DNA from: Hemerocallis citrina
Taxonomy: Eukaryota; Streptophyta; Magnoliopsida; Asparagales; Asphodelaceae
Assembly: GCA_017893485.1 (NCBI GenBank)
Contig: CM030361.1
Location: 308,031,224-308,095,223 of the forward strand
Direction: 5' to 3'
DNA length: 64,000 bases
The stretch's first letter is position 1. Every line of letters starts with the position of its first letter. The notes below the pieces were generated by a model that was not told the DNA's origin, searched no databases, and saw nothing but the letters and a program-made list of their open reading frames with translations. Positions 1 to 11,536 of the stretch are shown here, one piece after another. A program made the translations under genes and the position numbers.

Positions 1-480
1 GCTCGGAATATTTTCTCGACTAAACTGTGATTTTGTCTCGATTGTTTTAACCAGACAATTGTCACGGGGAAAATTTAATTTCTATAAAATATGTATTTTT
101 GTAGATTTTAAATTATATATATATTGGTCATTTTAATTTAAGCTAAGTGCTTGAATTGAATATGGATTGGAATTGTGCATTAGGGTATGGTAACCTAGGG
201 TTTCTTGACCTAACCTAGGGTTGGGAACCCTAGCATCATGTGATCATGGCTTGATCTTGATGAAGATCCAATGGTGGAGAAAATTCACCATGTGTTATGT
301 GTGTATTTTACTTCAAGGGAGTGGGAAGTTTCCATGAAGCTTCAAGGAAGTTTCCAAGAAACTTCTAAATTAATGTGTTGGCACTTCATCTCACCATACA
401 TCACCATCCACTCCACTCCACCCCATCCACACCCTACACTTGGTGGTCCCATCTCCAAGAAACCCTAACTCCCCATTTCC

Positions 481-488
481 TATAAACA
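481..488 (+). promoter_or_regulatory. TATA-like box of the outer LTR
   Basis: TATAAACA, followed within 40 bases by a pyrimidine-rich stretch and then a purine-rich leader, as in an LTR U3-R junction. Placed by context only. Confidence 0.3.
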
Positions 489-2939
489 TCCCACTCCATC
501 TTCTTCTCATTCATTTTCTTCTTGTTTTGTTTGCTTCAAAAAAAAAGTAAAGAAAGAGAAGGAGAGAAAGGAGGAGCCTTTGAGTAGGGGGAGAGAAGAA
601 GAGTACTAGGGGATTTGAAGAGGCTAAGTTATACAAGTGCAAGGAGCAAGGAAGCAAGCGAACAAGCTAGTGAGAGTCCTTGCAACTTGAAGAAGTTGGT
701 GATCTCTTAAACTCTAAACTTAGTATTTATTTTTTTGGTGTGAAATGGATGTGTAGTATTAGTAGCTATGATTTTGTTACCATGTATAAGCATGTGAAGT
801 GCTAGGGAAACATAGTTGTATGATAAGAACAACTTTTTCTTAAAGCTTGTTAAGAAGTATGGTTGTGAGGGTATGTCTGAGAATTTTTTGCTTCCAAATG
901 GCTAGGATTTATGAGCTCAAATTTTGGAAAATTGTTCTTATATGTATATATAGTATCCATGATTTTTCTTTTAATTTTTTGATGCATTTTAGTAGCCCAA
1001 ATACTGAGCCAAAGTCGGGACAGAGAGCAGCCAAAGGTGCTGCTGCTGTGCAGAAATTGGCTGTGTCTTTCCGACCTTGTAACTCAGTGTAGGCTAGGTG
1101 TTTTGAGTTGAAAATTTTTGTGGACACTCTTGTATGTGTCTAAAACTATAGTCTAAAATTTCATAACTTTTCAAAGTCGTTTGATACCTCAAAAAATTTG
1201 TGCAGTGCGACTGGTCTGAATAGTTGTAGCTGAAGCTGATCGATTTTGGGCTGAAGTTTAAAGGGCCATAACACCTTGGGTGTTTATGATATTGGTATGA
1301 AATTTTGGGAGTAGCCCTTGGTATGAGTCTGTTTAGGGATTCTCAAACTTTAGAATTTTTAGAGGTCGTTTGATGAAGCTTCAAGAATAAACCGTACACA
1401 GTGGCAAAAATCCCTGCTGAAAGAGTAGCTGAAAATTTTGCAATGTTGAGGAGTCATAACTCATTGTGTGATGTGAACCTGAATGCAAATTTTTGACACA
1501 ATGAAATTGTATATGTGTAGATTAATAATCTCAAATTTCATGAGCATTTGACTTAAGTTTAATTTATTATTGAATTTCAAAGTGGGCTATGTTATGCCGA
1601 GTATAAGTTGACTAGTCGGTGAAGATGGATAATCCTGGACTTATTTGTTAAGAATCTGGACAACTGGCCAATTAGAGATTTGTAGTAGGGAGTCATAGCT
1701 TTCTAACCCATCTGGAATTTTGTAATTCCAGTTTGTAAATTGAGAGTTATAATTTTCCAACGATGGAACAGATTCGGTCTTAGTCAAGGCAGTACTCGCT
1801 AGAAAGACCAAATCTGCCATATTTGTGCACGTGATGGATTTTGGTATTTTTGAGGGTTTAAATGATTGAATTTGGGGAAATGGTCAACTGGAGAGTTGTA
1901 GACCAGGATCTTAGCTTTCCAGAATTGGTAGTGTCAAGTAGTTCCGAATTGTGTGTTGGAAGTTCTGGTTGTTGCAAGTTTAGCAACCTGTTGATTAGAT
2001 TGACTTCAAGTTTAAGTTAACTTGGGAACTTGAGTTCCTTAAAGAATTTGAGGGAGTCGTCCAATAGGGGAATGCAGTGGATCTCCCTACCCTTCTAGGA
2101 ATTCTGATTGTGTGGGATTCTGAGGAGCGTAGCTTGAGTTACAACTACTACTATTTCAGGGACTATTTCATCGGACAATTGATGAGGAACCCTCTGCATA
2201 ACGCAGTGTGGTGATCATGAGCTATTGTGTTTTAGAGATGTTTTACCGTTTCATTTGGAACTTAGACAATTTCCTATATTTAGTACTCATGGTGAATATG
2301 AGTGAGTTGGGAGATAGCTCTGGTCGGTTTGTGTTTGGTGTCTCGATGCCTGAGTCTGTCAGTGGTCAAGAATTGATGGTTATGTGTGTGTTTACCTTCA
2401 TTTGAATTATATTGCATCCAAGGGGCGCCGTTGGACCACTCGCTGAGGGTCGTAGACCGGAATTATTTGGTCGCTGACCTGTGAAGGTATTGGAAATCAG
2501 TGGATGTGATTCCCGTGATGATTTTTGTTTTGATAGACCGGACATGCTTGACATTGTTGATCGATACTGAGTGTGACTTGGGTAACAACTTGTTCTCAGT
2601 AAACTGCATTGATTAGGTTTTTCCTTATTGTTTCGCTCAAAGACCGAATTGGTGATAGGGGTGATTCCCTATAATCCAACTCGTTCTAAGAGTTAGCACT
2701 AGGTGGTGATACTATGGGGTTATTTCTTCCTGTCATTAGGGATACGTGCTGCTGTGCGTATCTTGCAATGTTGATTCCTGAAGTACCATGGTAAGAACGG
2801 GATATCGATTTCTTGGCGAATAGGGGGTTTTAGACCTTCGAGACCGTCAAGTTCTATGTTGGTGGATACGAACTGATCATAATGGATCTTCTGTGCAATG
2901 GATATGTTGCGTGTATATCTGTAAGTTCATCACAGCTTT

Positions 2940-5900
2940 TGTCACGCCTCGCTTTCCAAAAATACGGAATACGAGTACATGACAAAAGCCCAGCGAATGA
3001 CTAACGTCACCCATAAGCTGTTTATCCGATTAACTCAACAATATAAACAATACAGAACAATTGTGCGGGCAATAATAATGATCTCATGATCAAAAATATT
3101 TGGAATGAAGTAATAAAAATATCCAAATACAATAATAATAACCCAACGTCTAGAAACAAATAACAATATTCGGGACATAAGCCCAATACAATGAAATAAA
3201 AATAATTCAATAATTAAGTCTCCATAACCAAACAATAATTATTAAGCAGCGATACAATCAGTTTCTTCACCAATGTTGTTCTCCCAATCCATCAGGTAAT
3301 TCTCCATCAACACCTGTAAACACTTCATCTAAAAAGAGGAGAAAAATTATCCTTAGAGCAAGTCATGGACAGCAAGTAGAGAAAGAAGGGAACAATGGAA
3401 TAACGGAATAACAATGAATCAATGGATCAATAAGAATCAATAAAGTAGGACAATATCATGATAATCGATGCAGTTGGCTATAAATAATGGTGCAATAATC
3501 GGTAACAATAATCACTGATCAATATTAATAACACTTAGCCAATATTCGATATCAATAAGAACAATAACGAACAATATGCAATGTCGGTGATGTGGCAATC
3601 CTTATGTCTACTATTAACTAATGTACGTACTACTGTGTCCCATGTGTGCCGTACCACAGGTTCGATGCATACAATCAATTTTATTTTTTTTTACTTAGTG
3701 GTGGGCTCTATAGTTCATGTACTTGGCAATGGTAATCAATATTCAGTAGTGACCGATGACCGAATCAATTGAGATACTGTAGTCAGTAATCCACAATTAA
3801 TCGATGATCGATATGACCAATAGACCAATAGACCAATAAATAGGAAAACACGGGCCCCTCCTCCGAGTACAGTCCCTATATTGTTCACTACTAAAAGTCA
3901 ATCCCTTAAACCCCGACTTGTTAATTATTTTATCAATACAACAATACAATATGCAGTCTAGAGATATTTCAGTGAACGATAGAAACAATAGGATGCTAAC
4001 TTGAAGTAGGACGATTAGAATGATGACAATAACTCATTAGGATCATGCAATGCAACATACATATATTAATTCATGCAATAGTATGACATAGGGATAATTA
4101 ATTCATTAAAAAGTAGTATCCAAAATTCTGAACAGCAAGCGCAATCTGTACAAAAATACAGTTTCCAGCTGACTCAGAAATCAAAAGTTGAATCCATCAG
4201 AAAACCTGGAAACTAGACTTCCACACGGTTCCAACGCACACTTAAAGTTCAAATTTTGACAACAGTATCTAGGTCAAACACATGTTACTTTTCAGGTTTT
4301 ATATTCAGGCAGAAATTTGACATCTTGTTGTTTTAATTTTTGAATCAGTAAAAACTCAATATTAAATTCAGTAAAAATATAATCTAGACTCTTAAACATG
4401 ATAAGCAACAATCTGGAAATTTTCATAGCAAAATTTTATCATTTGATCAGCCTTTTTACTGTTTGAACATGAAAGATATGAAAATATGAAAATCTGAAAG
4501 TACAAACACAGCTGTACTAAAATGGGCAAAACTTTTGCTACAAAACACGAAATTCAATAATTCTGGATGTTATTGGAAACTAGACACTCGAGGCTACATT
4601 TCATATTCAGAAACTAATTTATTTTAAGGTCATTTACTAGTTCGAAAATAGCGATCAAGGTTCAGGTTAGCAAGCATGTACAGTTTTTAGGGTATTTTTC
4701 TTGAAAATAAACTAATTGAACATGATGAGTATCGATTCTATAGTCAATAAATTGAATAACTAGCATGATACGTGTCCAAACATGATAAATAAAAATTTAG
4801 AACACACACATATACAAGTCTAACATCAATCAATCATCATACGATTAAACGACATACAACCTAACAATTGTCTCTACAATAATTTATTTGTATTGTGTCT
4901 ATTTGTGTAACCCTAATATCCATACTATATGAGGTCTGCAAGATTCAATACTTTTGGAGTCAATTTGGCACGATGTCAAGAGTATTGGGGTTAGCTCGTG
5001 TAAACCCTCAATAAACCAAGGATAATACGATAACAAAGAGATTTACTGGCAAAAATTTCAATGAAACTTGAATTTGATACAATTAACAATTCAAGAGAAC
5101 GGTGACTTTCCTGTTAGACGGTGAAAACGAATACCAAGAATAACAGGATAAGAATCCTGAAGCAACGAACTCCCTAACACACAATAACACGTGCAATACA
5201 CATGTAAAATAGAATCTAAACCGCCCAAAGAGACAACAGCATCAACAGAGGGGTCAAGGCCGACCGGCAAGTCCGGCGGCGTCGCTGGCGACCAGAGGGC
5301 GATGACATCGATGGTGGAGGTCGAAGCAATAGGCGGCGCTGGTGGTTATCGTCAACGATGAAGTGGAGGAGCAAAAGGGGAAATCAGAAGGGGGTTTGGG
5401 GATTTGGTCGCCTGTTATTGTCGAGGACGGAGGAAGGAGGCACAGGGGGGTTGGAGTCTGGTCGACGGGAGGAGGGACGACGAAAGGGGTCGCCGGAGGG
5501 GGCTGGTGGTGGTCAGAGAAGATGGGGAAAGGAATTGGGCAGGGAAATCTGTGGTCGGGGAGAGAGAGAACAGGGAGGAGAGAGGAGAGAGATTAGACGG
5601 CTCTAGGGTTTGAAAATTGTGCAAAAATTAGGGTTTGCAACAGAGTTATATTTATAGGGTACAATTAGGGTACTGGGTTAGTGGTTTAGGGTCCAATAAA
5701 AGTGGATTTGGGTCAAGAACAAATCAAATTGGGTTTTAGGGTTCAAACAAGAGATATATCAAAATCAATAGGGTTCAAATAAAAACACCCACAATCCAAT
5801 AAAATAAAATCCAAAAGATAGATAACCCAACGAGTTGGGTTCATGAACAAAAATTTAAATCCAGATAGACAAATAAATAATACAATGAAAAGAATATAAA

Positions 5901-6305
5901 CTAGGCTTGAAAACAAATTGGAATTCGCCAGGAAAAATCAGATCAAATACGAAAACAAAATAATTCGTAAAATGTACTTTAATTAAATAATCAAGGAATA
6001 ACGATTAATAGTTATAATTATAAAAATAATAAAATCATACAATAAAATAATTATTCGAGTTTAACAATTTACTAAAATGACCCAATAAATATATATATAT
6101 ATATAATTTGGACTCAAATACAAATAATTGATCAATAAGATCTAGAAAATAAGATCAAAACACATCGTTATTCGAAATGAATAAATTTTTGTTTAGAAAA
6201 ACACTTTAATATAAAATCCAAAATGATTTTAACAATTAATGAATTTATAGTATTGAAATACAGAAAATATTCAGAAAATACGTATTTACGGGAATGGGGG
6301 TTACA
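2940..6305 (-). mobile_element. Solo LTR of a long-LTR gypsy element, nested in the outer LTR
   Basis: Starts TGTCACGCC and ends GGGGGTTACA on the plus strand and is flanked by a perfect 5-bp target duplication, GCTTT (2935-2939 and 6306-6310). At 3366 bp it is an unusually long solo LTR; there is no internal coding region. Read on the minus strand it starts TGTAACCCCC, has a TATA box at 5650-5657 and then a leader with AAACCCTAA motifs and a GC-rich stretch (5240-5610), so it most likely belongs to a minus-strand element. Open frames in 5342-5624 are low-complexity Gly/Arg-rich products of the GC-rich leader and are not genes. The exact target duplication shows one insertion followed by LTR-LTR recombination. 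Confidence 0.8.
5650..5657 (-). promoter_or_regulatory. TATA box of the nested solo LTR
   Basis: Minus strand CTATAAAT preceded by ACC and followed about 25 bases downstream by AAACCCTAA; a normal plant LTR promoter arrangement. Confidence 0.4.
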
Positions 6306-7245
6306 GCTTTCGATGAGGGTCCGATGCAATAATTATTGGTGACAACGGGGTAGCGCCCCGAATTATTTCTTTTATTTATACCTCCTCAACTATGTTATAC
6401 TATCAGGAACAGGAAGTGGACCGAATTAGAATACATTGCATAGCGAGGGTTCAAATCCCTGAAACTGGGGAAATGGCTTGATCTGGGGCACATGTAGTAT
6501 TGGTTGCATGTGTGTCCAGAGTCTTGCTAACAATAGATTAAGTGCATCTATTCTGTACTCTGTGTTTTGTATTAGACTTCAAGTCATGGCATACACGAAC
6601 ACTAGGAAATCAGAATACACGTATCTTTTCCATTCTAGTTGAATTGTGGGTATGATAGTTGGAGATCGCTGTTTTCTTATCAGCATTGCGTTAGTAGAAT
6701 TACTGACGTACCCCACCTTTTAGGTACATGGATATCAGGTCACGAGTGCAAGAGAGCCCAAGACGGCAGGGCATTTAAGGGGAATGGCAGTATACATGCC
6801 TACCATTCGAGCGGGTGCAGATTTATCAGAGTCACGCAGCAGAAGGCTCAAGCCGAGGGGTAAGTCTCAGGGGGGGCAGATAGACCACTCAGCGGATTTT
6901 TCAGCAGTGACCAATGGATTTCCGATCTGGAAGACAGCCAATGGCTTCCCAAGAAGAGTTTTGAATATTCTTGTAATCAGTTGTAATAAGTTATGTAATT
7001 TGTATTCCTTGTTCAAGAACAAAATAAGGGTTGTAATTATTAATGTAATGATTCGATTTGGCAATAAAAGTTTTTAAATTTCCATGTTATTTACTGTGTT
7101 GAGATGCACTGGAAGGAAAGATTCTGGTGATGTCACGGATGTCCTGTAATAAGGATCCGGGGAGTTACACTATTTTCAGTGTCTCTATAGTGATTCTTAA
7201 GGTATTATACGTCTTATGAAAGTTGGGGATAAATAATTTGCTTTT

Positions 7246-7427
7246 GTGAGTATTTATACAAGTACTTATATTGTCACTCGTCAACAGCTTTGTGAGGTTA
7301 TTCGTCAGGTTGTTAGTGGAGAATTTTCGGTGATATGTGTCAGTGAATTCAATAGTGTTCTTGATCCTTCTATCAAAAGGAGTGGGTCTCTAGTTCAGGG
7401 TTTAAACATGGTTAGTGCCCCTTTCAC

Positions 7428-7458
<31 letters not shown>

Positions 7459-10400
7459 TCGATGCCTAGTTACATTGGATTGGCTTGAGCTGTTCCTTCT
7501 AGTTTTCATGTATCATCTAGTTTGAGTAGCATCATATCATTGTCCACTACTAATTAATACAGTAGCTGTTGATGCGAGTGGCCCAAACCTTTTCATTTTG
7601 AGAATTTTTCAGCCTCAATTCCATAATCTAAGGAGGTTGTTGAGTCGGCATGGAACACAATGGAACGTGGTGATAATCTTCATAGAGTATTTTTTAAAAC
7701 TTGTATAGTGAATGTGGAGGCTTTATAGTTCAAGGATTGTATAGGACAGCTCTCTGCAGGAGAGGTTTATATGTTGAGGATTCGCTTTCATGAGCTTCAA
7801 AAAATCTCAATATGCTGCAGAAATTCTGGCATAAAAAATCTCTAGTCGATTGGTTCAAAGGTGGGGATAGAAATTCTAGCTAATTCCATCGAGGTACGCT
7901 TGTTCACCAAGCTAGGAACTCCATTTATAAGGTACAAAGTATGTATGGTGTTCAATTTATTAGAAGAGTGGATGTGTCGAATTGTTTTATCAATTATTTT
8001 AAGGATAAGTGTTCTCCCACTCTTGACCATTTAACTATTCCTTGCATTGGTCCCGAAGTTACTAACAATATGAATGATCAGCCGATCCGCCCTTTTTCAG
8101 TCAGAGATATCTATGGTGTCATCCGCTCAATGCCATCTAATAACTCATCTGAACCTGACAATTTTTCTGTAACATTTTATAAATGCTACTGGAATATCAT
8201 TGGTGGTGATTTTGTTGTAGATGTTAATGATTTCTAGCTCACGACATCCTTACTATCCCAATGGAAGTCAAACTTCGTGACTCTAATTCCTAAGGTCTCT
8301 TGTTCTTCAAGCACGAACGATTATAACCCTATTAGTCTTAGAAACTTCTCCTGCAAAATTATTGCAAAACTATTGGTAAATCATTTGAAGTCTATTCTAA
8401 GTTCCCTCATCTCTGAGGAACATGGTGTCTTTGTTTCTGAGCGTTTGATTTTGGACAATGTGTTTCTTGCTCAAGAAACTTTCCATTCCATGAAGAAGAC
8501 AGAGAAGTGTGCAGAATTTATGGTCTTAAAACTTGATATGGAGCGAACTTACGATAGGATTAGGTGGGATTATCTTCAACTCTTCTTTCGCAGTTGGGTT
8601 TAATGCCAAGAGTGTTAGGTAGGTCAAGGCTTGTGTTGAGAATCTGCGATTTGCAGTTTTTGTTAATGGATCTCCTTATGATTGGTTCAGCTCGACGATG
8701 GGGCTGCGATAAGGTTGTCCTCTCTCCCCCTATCTTTTCATCCTATATTCAGAAGTGTCATCTCATCTCATTTAACAGGAAGTGGCTGCTGGTAGACTTT
8801 CATGTATTATTATTGACAATCAGAATACCACCCTCAGTCATTTGCAGATTATATTTTGCTTCTTTCTAGAGCTGATATGTCAGAGTGTAAGGTGATTAAA
8901 AGGCTACTTGATAATTATTGCTCTCTCAATGGCCAGAATGTGAATCTCAGTAAGTATAGTGTTTCTTTGGAGAGCATGTTAGTTTGAATAAGCAGCGTCG
9001 TGCACTTGGACATTTGCAGATGGAGGTGGGTTCTATGCCTTCAAATACCTTGGTACTATGATTAGTTCATCCTGCATCCCCGCTGCTAATTACAACGATG
9101 TGGTGGAGAGAGTTCGTAAATGTTTATCTTATTAAAAAGCTAAGACTCTTAGCTTTGCAGGTAGGTTGATTGTTCTGAAATCAGTTGCTCAAGCTGTCTA
9201 AATGTATACGTTAGCTCAGTTGGGTCCCACAATCTATTGTTGATAAACTTGAGCAATAATTTTGTGCTTTCATATGGGCTAAAGGTTATGGTGATAAGGG
9301 TTTGGATATGATTGCATGGGATAGAGTTTGTAGACCCATTGAGTTTGGTTGTGTTGGTTTGATACGATTGGACATTTTACATGAAAGCCTTATGGCTAAA
9401 ATTTTGGCTCAAGTTTTTAGTAAATCTCAGTCACTATTGTTTAAATTGTTATCTGCTAAGTATAAGTTCCCTTCATTTGTGTGGGACATTCAATGCCCAA
9501 AACCTCTTGCGCACTTTCTGCACTGGTAATGACCTAATTTGGAACGGTCTTCATTGGAAAGTAGGTAGCGGGATGAAGATATATGTCTTCTCTAATCGTT
9601 GGATCTTTTGTGCTCCCCTGAATAGAATGAGCATCACTACTTCTGTTGAGTTGTTGAGTTCTCCAATGAGAGTTGTCGATTTTATCTCTCCCTACAAGTA
9701 ATGGATTCCAGCTATGTTGGAGTCTAGCAACCACGCTCGATCGCTAGTGTTGTGCTACAAATACCAATTCCGGTAAATCAAGTCGTTGATCGTCTCTTTT
9801 GTTATGATTCCTTTCTGTCAAAAGTCTCCTTGAAGACTATGTATTCAACTGCTACTGGAAATTGTGAGGTGCCAAGTTTTTCAAATAGTTTGATCTACAA
9901 ACTGTAAGTCACACCAAAAGTTATTGCCTGGTTGTGGAGAGTTGCATGTGATGGAATTCCTAGTAGGTTAGAGAAGGTTTGTCGTGGGGATGCAGGTGGT
10001 GCCTATTTTTCCAGTTTGTAAGGTTGGAGATGAAACTATTGAATATTTCGAATTTGATTGTATTCATGTTCGTCAAATTTGGAGCATTATCGTGCAACGG
10101 ATGGACATTAGTGTCAGCATGGCATCCTTCCCTGCTCGATGGTCAATGTTAGAGGAAAATTTGCTGAGTTCATGTGCTAAAAAACAGTTATTGCAATCCT
10201 TAATTATTACCACATTGTGGTATGTTTGGAAAGCTCGATGCAGAGATTGTTTTGAAGGAGTGTGTCTCCTCCCACACATTATGGTTTCCATTGCGGTTTC
10301 AGACGTTGTTGAAAGGTGGGATGTTCTTGGTGATTTTTCTGCTTCAGTGAGTTCTTACAATGAGGTCCAAGGGATGGGTCTCAAAACGATCTCCGCTCTT

Positions 10401-10690
10401 CGCCATGTGCATGAGCTCTTGTTCAAATGGGTTACGCATTCTGAATGATCTATTAAACTCAACTTTGATGGATCATTGGAGTGAGAATAACGCCGGCTAC
10501 GGTTTTGTCTATTGAGATTGGTGTGATAGACTTGAAGCTCTTTATCGATCACATCTGTGCAAGAAATGCTCACGACCCCATTTCTCAAAAAAAAATCACA
10601 AAACTCGTGCTTGAAAGTATGAATATTGGTGTGATATACCATACTTATCGAGGGAGAAATATGTGCGCTAACTGTGCTTCAAAAAGAAGA
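7246..10690 (+). pseudogene. LINE ORF2 (endonuclease-reverse transcriptase) remnant
   Basis: In a working element this protein nicks target DNA and reverse-transcribes the LINE RNA at the nick. Around 7254-7430 the frame reads like the endonuclease C-terminal part (STYIVTRQQL and FSVI followed by a damaged GDFN-like box). At 8277-8603 the LIPKV, NPISL and KLDMERTYDR segments match fingers and palm motif A of L1 reverse transcriptases; the catalytic Asp in KLDME is still there. The FADD region near 8850 is destroyed. At 9302-9500 WDRVCRP and GLIRLDILHESLMAK match the conserved region after the polymerase. Many stops and frameshifts, plus the G29 run at 7429, exclude function. Confidence 0.8.
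7429..7457 (+). repeat. Homopolymer of 29 G
   Basis: Uninterrupted G run inside the LINE endonuclease remnant. Expected to form G-quadruplexes and prone to length error in sequencing. Confidence 0.9.
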
Positions 10691-10895
10691 TGTAGTAGTG
10701 ATCGAAGTTTTCTGTTGGGTTAACTTCTCCGATTCTGAATTTCTTGTTTTGACCGAAGAAGATGCTAAGAAAGGAAGCTCCTGTTTTCTAATAAATTTTT
10801 ATTTTGTTTTCAATTATTTTGTCTAGCAAAAAAAAAAATACTTCAAAATTATACTGCAAACATTAACACATTTTCTACAAGATTATTGTTTAGCT

Positions 10896-11063
10896 TAGGA
10901 CCTTAAACTATACTTCGGCACACATTTTACATCGACATATATTAGAGTTGTGTACCTTAAATTACAAGAAAATTGTGCATAGGACCTTAAACTATACTTT
11001 GACATACATTTACATCGACATATATTAGAGTTGTGTAACTTAAATTACAAGAAAATTGTATGC
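10896..11063. repeat. 84-bp tandem duplication next to the PBS1 stop codon
   Basis: TAGGACCTTAAACTATACTT starts at 10896 and again at 10980; the two units differ at a few bases. It lies in what should be the PBS1 3' UTR or terminator region (minus strand), between the stop codon and the LINE tail. Confidence 0.8.
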
Positions 11064-11065
11064 TT

Positions 11066-11536
11066 CTATGAGAACCCATTTACGTTGGCAGCATCAAAAC
11101 TCCCGCCCTCACTCGCCTTCCTCTTCTCCCTCCAATTTGCCCCCCACCGCTTGGCCTCGGCAACTGCCCTCTCCCTGTCAAAATCTCTTTTTAACGCCAC
11201 TGTCTCCCGTGATGATTCATCATTAGGCGAACAGCCCACTTCCTCCGTCTTCTGATTAGTTCTGCCCTCACCCTCGCCTTTCTCCTCCACCGACCGGCTG
11301 CTTCGGCTTGACCGGTGACCGGCTGGAGAGGAAGTGGCAGGGTCGAATACCTGGGATGCCAGGTATGAGAGTGCCGTCACAACATCAGCAATGAGAGGAC
11401 GGGTTGCAGCCTCCTCTTGGATACACATGGAGGCCACGGCAAGAGCTTGGTAGAGGCCACGTGACGGGTACCGCCCTCCTAGCCTTGGGTCGACTAGCTT
11501 TGGGAGCTTCCTTCGGTCGTTGAACATAGGACGGGC
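11066..11536 (-). CDS. PBS1: PBS1 exon 5 (C-lobe end and tail)
   Basis: Residues 308-463 and the TAG stop (11066-11068). Acceptor ATTTTTGCAG|GCC. Begins [10 protein letters not shown], continues through the last kinase helices ([25 protein letters not shown]) and ends in a Ser/Arg-rich tail containing [14 protein letters not shown], a tail motif shared by PBS1 and PBL27. It lies 12.3 kb away from exon 4. Confidence 0.92.
   Translation of the reverse strand, partial: ARPMFNDRRKLPKLVDPRLGGRYPSRGLYQALAVASMCIQEEAATRPLIADVVTALSYLASQVFDPATSSPAGHRSSRSSRSVEEKGEGEGRTNQKTEEVGCSPNDESSRETVALKRDFDRERAVAEAKRWGANWREKRKASEGGSFDAANVNGFS

Larger units (their letters stand above)
1..7169 (+). mobile_element. 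Large chromovirus-like LTR, left end outside the window
   Basis: Non-coding sequence of LTR character that is interrupted at 2940-6305 by another LTR. Its right end at 7169 reads GGGGAGTTACA, fitting the CA terminus of plant gypsy LTRs. Without the nested insertion about 3.8 kb is visible, so it belongs to a family with very long LTRs such as Del/Tekay. A TATA-like box near 481 and a purine-rich leader around 540-620 suggest plus orientation. No primer site follows 7169; decayed LINE sequence starts there instead, so this is a solo LTR or the remnant of a truncated element. Only short chance reading frames are present. The clade is inferred from length and terminus, not from coding sequence. 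Confidence 0.5.
7170..10838 (+). mobile_element. Decayed L1-type LINE ending in a poly(A) tract
   Basis: A run of broken frames in the normal order of plant L1 ORF2: endonuclease end (7246-7430), reverse transcriptase (7941-8870), thumb/zinc-binding region (9302-9900), then RNase H-like remnants (10390-10690). It ends with an A11 tract at 10828-10838. No ORF1 is visible and no target duplication could be found, so the element is 5'-truncated or its 5' end is too decayed. It lies tail-to-tail with the PBS1 gene: its A-tract is about 230 bp from the PBS1 stop codon. Confidence 0.8.

Noticed and set aside
5342..5624. Overlapping Gly/Arg-rich frames on both strands
   Set aside because: GC-rich leader of the nested solo LTR; low complexity in every frame.
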